Of a stretch of 64,000 nt of DNA, positions 55,014-63,529 are shown piece after piece (position 1 is the stretch's first letter; every line of letters begins with the position of its first letter). This stretch comes from UBA10649 sp963700745 (GTDB lineage Bacteria > Actinomycetota > Actinomycetes > S36-B12). Where the stretch lies: contig CAVOYT010000001.1 in NCBI GenBank assembly GCA_963700745.1, positions 186,001 through 250,000 of the forward strand, in the 5' to 3' direction. The position numbers and the translations under genes are program-made. The notes below the pieces were generated by a model, which searched no databases, had not been told where the DNA came from, and saw only the letters and a list, made by a program, of their open reading frames with translations.

Positions 55014-56711
55014 ATGGCGACATCACCAGCGCTGACGGCGGTCGTGCCGCCGTGGCTGCGTTCCTACGACCGCAAGTGGTTCTTACCGGACATCGTGGCC
55101 GGCGTCACGCTCGCCGCCGTCGCCATCCCCGAGTGCATGGGCTACACGTCGATCGCGCAGACACCCGTAGTCACCGGCCTGTACACGGTGATCTTCCCGA
55201 CGCTGCTGTTCGTCCTGCTCGGATCCTCACGGCTCCTGGTCGTCGGTGCGGACTCGGCGACTGCCGCGATCCTGGCCGCCGGCCTTACGACCGCCGCCAT
55301 TCCGGGAGCGACCCCGGGTAGTTCGGAGTGGCTCGCCTACACGAGCTTCATCGCTCTGCTGTGCGGAGGCCTGCTCGTCCTCGCGCGCATATTCAAGTTG
55401 GGCTTCATCGGTGACTTCCTGTCCGCCTCGGTCCTGATCGGATTCCTCACCGGCGTCGGAGTCCAGGTGTTGACCGGCCAGATCCCGGACCTGCTCGGCA
55501 TCCCCAAGGGCACGGGCAACTGGTTCCAGCAGCAGTGGGCGTGGATATCGAACCTCAGCAGTGTCTCCTGGCCGACCTTCGCCTTCGGCCTCGGCACGAT
55601 CATCATCATTCTCGGCTTCAAGCGCTTCGTTCCCAAGATCCCCGGGGCCATCGTGGCAGTGGTTCTGTCGATCGCCATCTCGTCGGCCATCAACGCGCAG
55701 GCCGACGGCGTGGCCGTGATCGGCCCCGTTCAAGGGGGCTTCCCGCCGATCGGACTGCCGCAGGGGATCAGCCTGGCCAACATCGGGATCTGCCTGAGCA
55801 TCGCCTTCTCGTGCTTCGTGCTGATCATCGCCCAGAGTGCGGCGACCTCGCGCAGCTTCGCGATGAAGAACGGGCAGAAGGTCGACGTGAATCGCGACAT
55901 TCTCGGCCTGTCCGGCGCCAACTTCGCGGCGGGCCTGAGCGGCACGTTCGTCGTCAACGGCAGTCCCACCAAGACCCAGATCCTGAACGAAGAGAAGGGA
56001 CGCACCCAGCTCGCCAACGCGACGATGTCAATCGTCGTGTTGCTCGTCGTTCTCTTCTTCACCGCCCTGCTCACGGACATGCCCAAGGCGGTCCTGGCGG
56101 GCATCGTCTTCCTCATCGGCTACGGCCTGATCGACGTCACCGGCTTCAAGCGCATCCGCGCTCGGCGCAAGAACGAGTTCATCGTTGCCCTCATCACCGC
56201 GATCACGGTGTGTGCCGTGGGCGTGGAGCAGGGCATCATCCTGGCGATCGTCCTGTCGATCCTCGACCTGATCCGGCGCCAGTACAAGCCGGCAGACTTC
56301 GTCGTCGGCATCGACGACAAGGGACAGAAGGTGTACCACGCCGCTACCGCTGGCACCCAGACCGAGCCCGGTCTCATCATCTTCCGCTACGACGCCGAAC
56401 TGTTCTACGCCAACGCGAACCGCTTCGTCGACGACGTGGAGGCGCTCGTCGAGAACGCACCCGATCCCGTGAGATGGCTCGTGGCCGACGCCACCTCCCT
56501 GACTGATATCGACTACTCTGCCGGCATCAGCATCAGTGGGCTCATCGACTACTTGCACAGCCACGAGATCCGTTTCGTGCTGGCCGGCGCAGACGAGCAG
56601 GTGCTCGATACCCTCGAGGCCTTCGGCCTGCTGGCCAAATTGGATTCGGCGGACATCGTTCCCAGCGTCACCGGCGCCGTGACCGCGTTCCGGTCGGTCA
56701 GCCAACCGTGA
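55014..56711 (+). CDS. SulP-family anion transporter with STAS domain
   Basis: 565 residues. The SLC26/SulP membrane domain (residues about 20-430) shows DIVAGVTLAAVAIPECMGYT, LYTVIFPTLLFVLLGSSRLL, GADSATAAILAAGL and NGSPTKTQILNEEKGRTQLA. A cytosolic STAS domain (about 450-560) has LIIFRYDAELFYANANRFVD and the conserved ADATSLTDIDYSAGISISGL. It moves sulfate, bicarbonate or other anions across the membrane. No carbonic anhydrase is adjacent. The following SHOCT gene is 47 bases away. Confidence 0.93.
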   Translation: MATSPALTAVVPPWLRSYDRKWFLPDIVAGVTLAAVAIPECMGYTSIAQTPVVTGLYTVIFPTLLFVLLGSSRLLVVGADSATAAILAAGLTTAAIPGATPGSSEWLAYTSFIALLCGGLLVLARIFKLGFIGDFLSASVLIGFLTGVGVQVLTGQIPDLLGIPKGTGNWFQQQWAWISNLSSVSWPTFAFGLGTIIIILGFKRFVPKIPGAIVAVVLSIAISSAINAQADGVAVIGPVQGGFPPIGLPQGISLANIGICLSIAFSCFVLIIAQSAATSRSFAMKNGQKVDVNRDILGLSGANFAAGLSGTFVVNGSPTKTQILNEEKGRTQLANATMSIVVLLVVLFFTALLTDMPKAVLAGIVFLIGYGLIDVTGFKRIRARRKNEFIVALITAITVCAVGVEQGIILAIVLSILDLIRRQYKPADFVVGIDDKGQKVYHAATAGTQTEPGLIIFRYDAELFYANANRFVDDVEALVENAPDPVRWLVADATSLTDIDYSAGISISGLIDYLHSHEIRFVLAGADEQVLDTLEAFGLLAKLDSADIVPSVTGAVTAFRSVSQP

Positions 56712-56758
56712 AGGCCCCTCTCAGACTCACCAACTAGCCCACTCCCGAAAGGTGCACG

Positions 56759-57148
56759 ATGTTCAACGACAATGGTTCGTTCCTGCTCGCCCTGTTCGAG
56801 TTCTTCCTGTTCTTCGCGTGGTTCATGTGCCTGTTCTGGATCTTCGGCGACATCTTCCGCAGCAGTGATCTGGGTGGCGGAGCGAAGACGTTCTGGGTGA
56901 TCTTCGTCATCATCCTCCCGTTCCTTGGGATCCTCATCTACCTGATCGCCCGCGGCAAGGGCATGCAGGAGCGCCAGATGGAGCAGGCCAAGCAGTTGCA
57001 GGCCGCTCAGACCGAGTACATCAAGTCGGTCGCCGGTTCGTCAGGGAGCGCGGCAGACCAGATCACCTCCGCGAAGGGGCTTCTCGACAGCGGGGCGATC
57101 ACCCAGGCCGAGTTCGACGCGCTGAAGGCGAAGGCGCTGGCTGGCTGA
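56759..57148 (+). CDS. PLDc_N/SHOCT small membrane protein
   Basis: 129 residues. Two hydrophobic helices (residues 7-28 and 44-62) form a PLDc_N-type hairpin with FRSSDLGGGAKTFWVIFVII. A charged helix (about 68-90) follows, then a SHOCT domain at the C-terminus, ITSAKGLLDSGAITQAEFDA. SHOCT motifs are thought to help oligomerisation. The start is ATG 56759 after GAAAGG. A long hairpin directly follows the stop. Confidence 0.85.
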   Translation: MFNDNGSFLLALFEFFLFFAWFMCLFWIFGDIFRSSDLGGGAKTFWVIFVIILPFLGILIYLIARGKGMQERQMEQAKQLQAAQTEYIKSVAGSSGSAADQITSAKGLLDSGAITQAEFDALKAKALAG

Positions 57149-57151
57149 CGC

Positions 57152-57202
57152 GATGGTGGTCACGTGCGCGCCGAGGAGTCGGCGTCGCACGTGACCACCA
57201 TC
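57152..57202 (+). terminator. Long hairpin after the SHOCT gene
   Basis: The outer arms (57152-57168 and 57186-57202) are 17-base perfect complements beginning GATGGTGGTC. The inner arms CGCCGA and TCGGCG are offset by one bulged T, with loop GGAG. The stem starts three bases after the stop. No U-tract follows; it may end transcription or stabilise the mRNA. Confidence 0.6.
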
Positions 57203-57288
57203 ACCTGACTTCGTACAACGGGCGACCCCGGGCGCGGACTTGTAGCCTTGTTGCGAAGCAGGAACCGATCCCCTGGGGAGGTCCGCGG

Positions 57289-59586
57289 ATGTTTGCTGCG
57301 CGCCTTCGCTCCCATCGTGCGGGGAAACGGGTGGTCCAGTTCCTGGGCCCCTTCGGCTGGGGAATCATCGTGGTCTTCGGCGCGATCGGCCTCGTCGCCA
57401 ACCCCAGCGAGGGCAGTCAGGCGCGAGAGCTGATCTACATCGTCGGGCTGGGAACGTTCGCCGCCGTCCTCGTTCTTCGCCTGGTCGTCGCCATCTTCAC
57501 CTGGCCATCCCGGCGAGGCGCACTAATCCCGCTCACCATCGGCATCGTTCTATGGTTCGCCGGCTCCGTAGCACTCAACGCGGCCGTACCGGGCACCACG
57601 TTCCCGGCGCCGGGCGAGTGGCTGTTCGTCTCCTCCTACGTCGCACTGTCCGCGTTCCTCGTCGTCGACGCCAGCAGCCGGCGGATGAGGGCAGCGTCGG
57701 CTTGGCTCGACGCAGTGATCCTGTGCGGGGCCATCGCGGCGCTGGTGGGGGGACTGCTCCTGACTCCCTTCGTGCGGAGCTTCCCCGAGGGGGGCATCCC
57801 GCTCCTCGTCGCGATCCTGTACCCGCTGATCGACGTCGCCCTTGCTCTGGTCGTCGTGACTCAATGGGCACTGTCCTCTCGGTCGTGGAACCGGTCGACC
57901 ATCGGACTGATCGCCGGCTTCCTGGCCATGGCCCTCGCGGATTCCAGCCTCGTGCTCAACTTGTCGATCGGGACGTACTCCTTCTCGACCGTCACGACGC
58001 TCCTCTGGGGCGCGGCGTTCATGCTGATCGTCGGCTCCGCTGTGACGCCCCGGCCGCCTCAAGTCCGGGTCGCGCGCCCGCTCCCGGGCGGCTTCCTGAT
58101 CGCTTCGTTCCTCACGGCAATCGTCCTGCTTCTGATTCGGCCAGAGGGGATTCTCGGCTGGGCGATCGGCATCCCCGCGGCCGTGGCCCTGCTGGCCACA
58201 GGCACCCGGCTGGCGCTGGCTCTGCGTGATTCACGCGAGGCCGGGAACCTGCTCCAGTTGACCCGGACCGACGATCTGACCGGGCTGCCCAACCGACGCG
58301 CCGTGCTGCAGTCCCTGGATGACGGTATTGCGGCCGATCAAGCGATGGGTCTCATGCTGCTCGGCCTCGACGGCTTCAAGGAGATCAACGACACCCTGGG
58401 GCACAGCGCAGGTGACACCGTTCTTGAACTGGTCGCCCTGCGCATCCGCGAGTCGCTGACGCCCAGCGCCGTCCTGGCTCGTATCGGAGGTGACGAGTTC
58501 GCGATCCTCCTGGACGAGGACGACGAGCTCGACCTGATGGAACGCGCACAGGCAGTCCGCGAGATGCTGATGGCGCCGGCGAATGTCGACGGGATGAATC
58601 TGGCCATGCGTGCATCCATCGGGATAACGATCCGTGAGCCCGGTGACGAACGAGCCGCGGACATGCTCAGGCGCGCCGATGTCGCGCTGCATGAGGCCAA
58701 GATCGCGCACTCCGGGGCCGAGCTTTATGACCCGCAGCACGACGAGTTCTCCCGTCAGCGCCTGCGGATGGGGGAGGAGCTTCGTCGAGCCCTGCGCAAA
58801 GGTCACATCGTGACGTGGTACCAGCCGAAGGTCGATGCTGCCACGCAGTTGGTCACCGGTGTGGAGGCGCTGGTGCGGTGGGAGCATCCCCAACGCGGCG
58901 TTCTAGCGCCGATTGAGTTCCTGCCGGTGGCGCGACGGGCCGGTCTGATGGGGGAGCTCTCGGAGATCGTGGCACGCCAGGCCGTGGCCGACGCTCAGCG
59001 GTGGTTGCGTTCCGGGCTGAACCTCAATGTCGCCTTCAACCTGGCGCCACCGGAACTGCTGGGCGGCACCCTGCTCCCGATCCTCTACGACGCGATCGCC
59101 GAGGCTGACATCCCGGCATACGCCATGACGGTGGAGGTGACCGAGGACACCTTCCTCGCCAATCCGGAGCGCGCGCGCGAGATCCTGACCGAGGTGCGCG
59201 GTCACGGCCTCAAGATCTCGATCGACGACTACGGATCCGGGTTCTCGTCGCTCGCCTACCTTCGTGACCTGCCCTTGACGGAATTGAAGATGGATCGCTC
59301 CTTCGTTTCCACCGTGTGCACGGACTCCCGCAGCCGCCTGATCGTCGCGTCCACCATCGACATGGCTCACGCACTGGACCTGCGGGTTGTCGCCGAGGGC
59401 GTCGACAGCGCCGCCGTCACCGCTGAGGTGGTGGCCATGGGCGTTGACCTGCTTCAGGGTTACCACGTCTCTCCGCCGATACCTGCCGATCGCGTGGACG
59501 CCTGGGTGCGGACGTGGAACGAGCAGTCGGAGATCTCCGGCCCTTTGCTTGGACGGGATTACCGGCGTGACTCTTCGGCCTCCTGA
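57289..59586 (+). CDS. Membrane GGDEF-EAL protein
   Basis: 765 residues. About nine hydrophobic helices occupy residues 18-310. The GGDEF domain (about 325-490) has GGDEF at 400-404 but no RxxD inhibitory site before it. The EAL domain (about 500-755) has E526-A-L, DDYGSGFSSLAYLRDLPLTE (near 646), LKMDRSFV, VAEGVDS and LLQGYHVSPP. Most catalytic EAL residues are present, so it may both make and degrade cyclic di-GMP, or use GGDEF to bind GTP. It is a single gene with no evident operon partner. Confidence 0.92.
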   Translation: MFAARLRSHRAGKRVVQFLGPFGWGIIVVFGAIGLVANPSEGSQARELIYIVGLGTFAAVLVLRLVVAIFTWPSRRGALIPLTIGIVLWFAGSVALNAAVPGTTFPAPGEWLFVSSYVALSAFLVVDASSRRMRAASAWLDAVILCGAIAALVGGLLLTPFVRSFPEGGIPLLVAILYPLIDVALALVVVTQWALSSRSWNRSTIGLIAGFLAMALADSSLVLNLSIGTYSFSTVTTLLWGAAFMLIVGSAVTPRPPQVRVARPLPGGFLIASFLTAIVLLLIRPEGILGWAIGIPAAVALLATGTRLALALRDSREAGNLLQLTRTDDLTGLPNRRAVLQSLDDGIAADQAMGLMLLGLDGFKEINDTLGHSAGDTVLELVALRIRESLTPSAVLARIGGDEFAILLDEDDELDLMERAQAVREMLMAPANVDGMNLAMRASIGITIREPGDERAADMLRRADVALHEAKIAHSGAELYDPQHDEFSRQRLRMGEELRRALRKGHIVTWYQPKVDAATQLVTGVEALVRWEHPQRGVLAPIEFLPVARRAGLMGELSEIVARQAVADAQRWLRSGLNLNVAFNLAPPELLGGTLLPILYDAIAEADIPAYAMTVEVTEDTFLANPERAREILTEVRGHGLKISIDDYGSGFSSLAYLRDLPLTELKMDRSFVSTVCTDSRSRLIVASTIDMAHALDLRVVAEGVDSAAVTAEVVAMGVDLLQGYHVSPPIPADRVDAWVRTWNEQSEISGPLLGRDYRRDSSAS

Positions 59587-59609
59587 TCGAGGTCCCGGGT
59601 GGCACCGTG

Positions 59610-60338
59610 CTAGGCAGCCGTCTCCGGGGCGTACTTCTGACCGGATGACACGAGGGTGAGTCGAGGGCGCAGTTCGAAGGTGGAGTCATCCGGAACCTGG
59701 ACGCCGTCGAGTCCGATGCCTAGCGTGATCAGGCGGTGGGCGTCCGGGTTGGCATGGCGCTGAGCGTCGGCGACGCCCGCCCAATGCCCGAAGGCCGGAG
59801 TGCTCGACTTGGAGCCGAGGTAGGGCGCCGGTCGCGTACCGGGGAGTGTCGAGACGTGATACCCGGCCGCGGACAGCAGGCGGTAGACCCCGGCATCGAG
59901 GATCGCGGTGGCCGTCGCCACCCGATTGATCCGCATCGCCTTGATGAGGCCGTGGTACATCGCCAGTCCCACCATCAGCTTGCCGCCGCGGTAGTCCCGG
60001 CGAACCCCCAGTGTCGCGATGTCCCACGTGCGCGTGATGTCGATCCGAGCCGCACGCGCCGCTCGGAGACCGTCGATGCCCCACGGCTCGCGGCCGATGT
60101 CGTTCAGGGTCTTCAGCCCGGAGGCACCTGGTGTGATCAGCCGACAGGCTCCAACGACCTCGCCCGATTTGTCGGAGACCGCAACAAAGACTGACTGGTC
60201 ATTGTATGGTCCGTACTCCTCTTCGAGCTGGTTGCTGGTGTTGCCGAAGGCCTGGAGGAAGACGCGCTCCTCGCACTGGCGGGCGGATTCGAGGAGTTCA
60301 CCGCGGACATCGAAGTGCAGGCTCAGCGGTTCGTTCAT
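59610..60338 (-). CDS. GNAT-fold acyltransferase, LuxI/FeeM-like
   Basis: 242 residues. ATG 60338 is right after GGGAGGAA. The sequence has the features of the autoinducer-synthase/N-acyl-amino-acid-synthase branch of the GNAT fold: CRLITPGASGLKTLNDIGRE, DITRTWDIATLGVRRDYRGG, KLMVGLAMYHGLIKAMRINR, AILDAGVYRLLSAAGYHVST. LuxI-type enzymes transfer acyl groups to SAM-derived homoserine lactone; FeeM-type ones transfer them to amino acids. The product is not known here. Two inverted repeats lie upstream. A SpeD-like gene precedes it on the same strand. Confidence 0.72.
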   Translation of the reverse strand: MNEPLSLHFDVRGELLESARQCEERVFLQAFGNTSNQLEEEYGPYNDQSVFVAVSDKSGEVVGACRLITPGASGLKTLNDIGREPWGIDGLRAARAARIDITRTWDIATLGVRRDYRGGKLMVGLAMYHGLIKAMRINRVATATAILDAGVYRLLSAAGYHVSTLPGTRPAPYLGSKSSTPAFGHWAGVADAQRHANPDAHRLITLGIGLDGVQVPDDSTFELRPRLTLVSSGQKYAPETAA

Positions 60339-60383
60339 GGCAGTTCCTCCCAGTTCTCGGCCGACGAAGGACGGCTCGATTCG

Positions 60384-60408
60384 AACGGTAGGTGCGGGAG
60401 GAACCGTT
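60384..60408. promoter_or_regulatory. Inverted repeat upstream of the acyltransferase gene
   Basis: AACGGT and ACCGTT arms are separated by 13 bases, about 46-70 bases upstream of the ATG at 60338. This is a possible regulator site next to the longer palindrome at 60431-60444. Confidence 0.35.
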
Positions 60409-60430
60409 GGAGGGACTGAGAAAATCGTGC

Positions 60431-60444
60431 TTTGATCGATCAAA
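60431..60444. promoter_or_regulatory. Perfect palindrome TTTGATCGATCAAA
   Basis: A 14-base perfect palindrome lies in the 170-base gap between the SpeD-like and acyltransferase genes. Its length and symmetry suit a dimeric regulator, for example a quorum-sensing-type LuxR or a winged-helix protein. Confidence 0.5.
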
Positions 60445-60508
60445 TTGGATGCGCGAAGGTCGGCATTCGTTTGCAGTGCCGGGTTGATGCGACGGGCCTA
60501 GCGGAACC

Positions 60509-60886
60509 TCAGAACTCCCGGTACGACACTTCCGATGCATTGAAGAAGCGCTGCGTGAATTCCACCGCGCGCTGGGCGGAGAAGGCCTTGCACGTGTAGA
60601 TGTCCACGCTGAAGAACAGTCGTGGCTGATCCCACGCGTAGAAATGTGCGCCTGAGGTCTCCCAGTGAATCCATCCGGCCCAGCCATAGGTGGGGGACTC
60701 GTGGGTGACGGGACGAACCAGCGTGGTCATGTCCACGACGACGGAAAGTTCGGTCAGGTAGTCCTCGATCTGCTCGGCGGAAATGGGAGCATCAACGAGC
60801 CCCTCGACGACGAGTCGCTGCCGGAGGATCTCCGGGGCGAGGTCGATCATTCCGTTCGAGTGCAGGACGGGCATGTCTGTGGACAT
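60509..60886 (-). CDS. S-adenosylmethionine decarboxylase (SpeD)-like protein
   Basis: 125 residues. The C-terminal half follows the AdoMet decarboxylase fold: TYGWAGWIHWETSGAHFYAW, then FFSVDIYTCKAFSAQRAVEF and ending SYREF, like the VDVFTC motif of the prokaryotic enzyme. The usual cleavage triad E-S-H reads T-S-G(-A-H), so self-cleavage to the pyruvoyl form is doubtful. The length fits one SpeD chain. Members decarboxylate SAM for polyamine synthesis; non-canonical relatives may use other substrates. It shares strand and region with the acyltransferase gene. Confidence 0.65.
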   Translation of the reverse strand: MSTDMPVLHSNGMIDLAPEILRQRLVVEGLVDAPISAEQIEDYLTELSVVVDMTTLVRPVTHESPTYGWAGWIHWETSGAHFYAWDQPRLFFSVDIYTCKAFSAQRAVEFTQRFFNASEVSYREF

Positions 60887-61156
60887 GGAGTAACTCCGTT
60901 CCGCGACAGGTGGGCGCCTAAGCCGGGCCGCACCCGAGGGCAGCCTGATTGATACGCCTCAAGACTAGGCGCGGCCCAGGCGGGATGCCCATTGGAGAAC
61001 GAAGCACGGCTGTGTCTTCCGTTACACCGGGCTCGCCGCGATCGTGCGGGTTTGGGGCCGGGGGGAGCACCGGGCGGTTTAGGGTGGCGCCGTCAGGTGA
61101 AGTCTTCGTTGCGTGGCTTTCAGAGGGATACCGAGCGCGCGAGAGGAGTGGGACGG

Positions 61157-61852
61157 ATGGACTCTTCCGAGCGGGCCAACCCGGATTCCGCTCAGGGGGA
61201 CGTGTTGATCCGCGTTCTCGTGGTGGACGACCATCGCACCTTCGCCGAACTGCTGGCGCGGGCTCTGGATGCCGAGCCGGACTTGGAGTGCGTCGGGCGA
61301 GCTCATACTTCGGGAGATGCGGTCCGCGCGGTTCGCGAGCACAGCCCCGATCTGGTGCTGATGGATCTGCAACTGCCCGACCGGGACGGCATCTCCACGA
61401 CCGAGGACCTGGTGGACGAGTTCCCCGAGTTGAAGGTTCTGATCCTGACCGCCCACGCCGGTCCGACGGAGATGGCGCGGGCAGGCGCAGCCGGCGCTGT
61501 GGGCTTTCTCGCCAAGGACGGGTCACTGACCGACGTGCTCGACGCACTCCGAAGTGCGCAGTTGGGATCGTTGATCCTCCCCCCATCGGTCGTTGCCGGC
61601 TTCGGGACCAGAGAGGGCGCAGACGCGCGTCCACCGGGGGACCAGGGCATCACCCCACGTGAATTGCAGGTGCTCGGGCTCATGGGACTCGGCCACGATC
61701 CGATCTCGATCGCCAAGGAGCTCGGCATCAGCGTGCATGCCTGCCGCGGATATGTGAAGAACATCATGGCGAAACTCGACGTGCACTCCCAGCTCGAGGC
61801 GGTCTTTGTCGCGTCCCGTTCGGGCCTGATCTCCTACGGCGAACCTCGGTGA
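61157..61852 (+). CDS. NarL-family response regulator
   Basis: 231 residues. I start it at ATG 61157. A receiver domain has V22-V-D24-D25, phosphoacceptor D70 (LMDLQLPDRDG) and K in FLAKDGS (about 119). The LuxR helix-turn-helix is near residues 165-215: ITPRELQVLGLMGLGHDPIS, IAKELGISVHACRGYVKNIM. The kinase encoded next overlaps its stop (GTGA). The 270 bases upstream, shared with the divergent SpeD-like gene, show no site I can name. Confidence 0.92.
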   Translation: MDSSERANPDSAQGDVLIRVLVVDDHRTFAELLARALDAEPDLECVGRAHTSGDAVRAVREHSPDLVLMDLQLPDRDGISTTEDLVDEFPELKVLILTAHAGPTEMARAGAAGAVGFLAKDGSLTDVLDALRSAQLGSLILPPSVVAGFGTREGADARPPGDQGITPRELQVLGLMGLGHDPISIAKELGISVHACRGYVKNIMAKLDVHSQLEAVFVASRSGLISYGEPR

Positions 61853-63186
61853 ACGAGGAGACCCTCGACAACGAGACCAACCCGGCCGAAGGTCCGAATC
61901 GAGCCGTCCGTCGCGCCGTCAGGTGGTACCTGCTGGGGAGCATCGCCGCCTTGGCACTGGTGTCCGTGGGGGTGATCGTCGTTAGCGGGATCGTCGTGCG
62001 GGAGGAGCTGCTGCGAGATTCCCAGCGAACCGCCCAGGCGGTGGCCCGCTCGATCATCACGCCGTTGGCCAATCAGGCCCTCCATGACGGTGACCCGGAG
62101 GCAATGGCTGCTCTCGAAACCGCCATGGAGCTGCGATCGCGCGATGGTTCGCTCCTGAACGTGAAGGTGTGGCAGGACGGCGGCGACGGCAATGGGGTCA
62201 TCCTGCACGCGGATGAGCCGGCATTGATGGGGATGACCTTCCCGATGGAACCGCACGTGTACGAGCTGTTCGGGACGACGGGCACAGTTTCCACCATCTC
62301 CAGCCTGCAGCGGGACGAGAACGCCTTCCAGAGATCGTCCGGCGAACTGGTCGAGGTCTATACCGGCGTCATCGACGACGCCGGCGTACCGCTGCTCTTC
62401 GAGGCCTACATCCCGACCGATCGACTGCGGGAGGACTCGCAGGAACTGGTCGGCAACCTTCTGCCACTCACGATCGGTGCCCTGATCCTGCTCACCCTCG
62501 CAACGTTGCCGTTGGCCGTGTCCCTCGCGCGGCGGGTGGATCGTGCTCAGCAGGAGCGAGGCCGGCTGCTGCGCAATGCGGTGGACTCATCCGACCTCGA
62601 ACGACGCCGAATCGCACAGGACCTGCATGACGGCGTCATCCAGGATCTCGCCGGCGTCGGCTACTCGCTTTCGTCCCTGTCGCGGCAGCTGCCAGCTGAC
62701 GCAGACGTGCGCGGTCAGGTCGACAATGCGGCGCGCATCGTGCGTGCTGATGTTGCCTCACTGCGCACCCTCATGGCCGACATCCACCCGCCGGATCTCG
62801 ACCACCGCGGTCTCGCCGAATCGGTCCGTGACCTGCTTCAGCACAGCCCCCTGGACACCCTGGATGTGACGTATGAGGTCGACCACCCGTTGACGCCGTC
62901 TCCGACGTCTGGCCGTCTTGCCTTCCGCGTCGTGCGCGAATCCCTCCGCAACGTGGTCAAGCACGCCGATGCAACCACTGTGATTGTGCGGCTGTCCCAG
63001 GAGGACAACACGCTCACGGTGGAGGTCGCCGACGATGGGGTCGGCTTCGACACCGAGCGTGAGCGAGTCGACGGGCACCTCGGGCTGCGCCTGATGCAGG
63101 AGACCGTCGCGGACGCGGGCGGATCGGTGGTGATCACCTCGGAGGTCGGCACCGGCACCCGAGTGATCGGGCATCTACCCCTGTGA
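61849..63186 (+). CDS. NarL-family sensor histidine kinase
   Basis: 445 residues from GTG 61849. Two membrane helices (about 26-50 and 200-227) flank an extracellular sensor domain. The HisKA_3 helix has SSDLERRRIAQDLHDGVIQD with His260. The ATPase has FRVVRESLRNVVKHADATTV (N box) and VADDGVGFDTERERVDGHLG (G1 and G2). It phosphorylates the regulator at 61157-61852. The metallothionein-like gene downstream is only 89 bases away and could be a target; that is inference. Confidence 0.92.
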   Translation: MNEETLDNETNPAEGPNRAVRRAVRWYLLGSIAALALVSVGVIVVSGIVVREELLRDSQRTAQAVARSIITPLANQALHDGDPEAMAALETAMELRSRDGSLLNVKVWQDGGDGNGVILHADEPALMGMTFPMEPHVYELFGTTGTVSTISSLQRDENAFQRSSGELVEVYTGVIDDAGVPLLFEAYIPTDRLREDSQELVGNLLPLTIGALILLTLATLPLAVSLARRVDRAQQERGRLLRNAVDSSDLERRRIAQDLHDGVIQDLAGVGYSLSSLSRQLPADADVRGQVDNAARIVRADVASLRTLMADIHPPDLDHRGLAESVRDLLQHSPLDTLDVTYEVDHPLTPSPTSGRLAFRVVRESLRNVVKHADATTVIVRLSQEDNTLTVEVADDGVGFDTERERVDGHLGLRLMQETVADAGGSVVITSEVGTGTRVIGHLPL

Positions 63187-63275
63187 TCGATCCGGTGCGG
63201 CCGCACCCCTTTTGGCGTGGCGAAATGGGGGAAGCAGTACCCTGAACGTGAGAATCGGCGATCGGAGGGGACCCC

Positions 63276-63362
63276 ATGAGTGAGACACAGACCTGCACAA
63301 ATCCGAAGTGCACGTGCTCGCCTTGCACCTGCGTCGACTGCACCTGCAGCGACACTGACTGA
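63276..63362 (+). CDS. Very small Cys-rich metallothionein-like protein
   Basis: 28 residues: seven cysteines at positions 7, 12, 14, 17, 19, 22 and 24, spaced C-x4-C-x-C-x2-C-x-C-x2-C-x-C. The ATG at 63276 is six bases downstream of the strong site GGAGGGG, and the gene is followed by a perfect hairpin terminator, so it has full gene architecture. The C-x-C and C-x2-C spacing is that of metallothioneins and copper(I)-cluster proteins; little else but Thr, Pro and Asp is present. It probably binds copper or zinc in the cytosol. The nearest genes are a two-component system and a DUF5134 membrane protein. Confidence 0.8.
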   Translation: MSETQTCTNPKCTCSPCTCVDCTCSDTD

Positions 63363-63401
63363 AGGCAACGTCAACTGACGAAGTTGACGAAGTGAACACT
63401 G

Positions 63402-63435
63402 AGTGAGGGCCCGACCTGACGGTCGGGCCCTCACT
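63402..63435 (+). terminator. Terminator hairpin after the metallothionein-like gene
   Basis: Fifteen-base perfect arms (AGTGAGGGCCCGACC and its complement) flank loop TGAC, 39 bases after the stop codon. A short pyrimidine run TTCTTC follows. This is the clearest terminator in the window. Confidence 0.85.
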
Positions 63436-63529
63436 TCTTCGACCTCACTTCGGGCCGACCCCGTTCATTAGGCTGCTCGCAGTCGGGATCCTGGCGGTGC
63501 CCAGGGTCCATTGGTTGGGGGAAGTGGAG

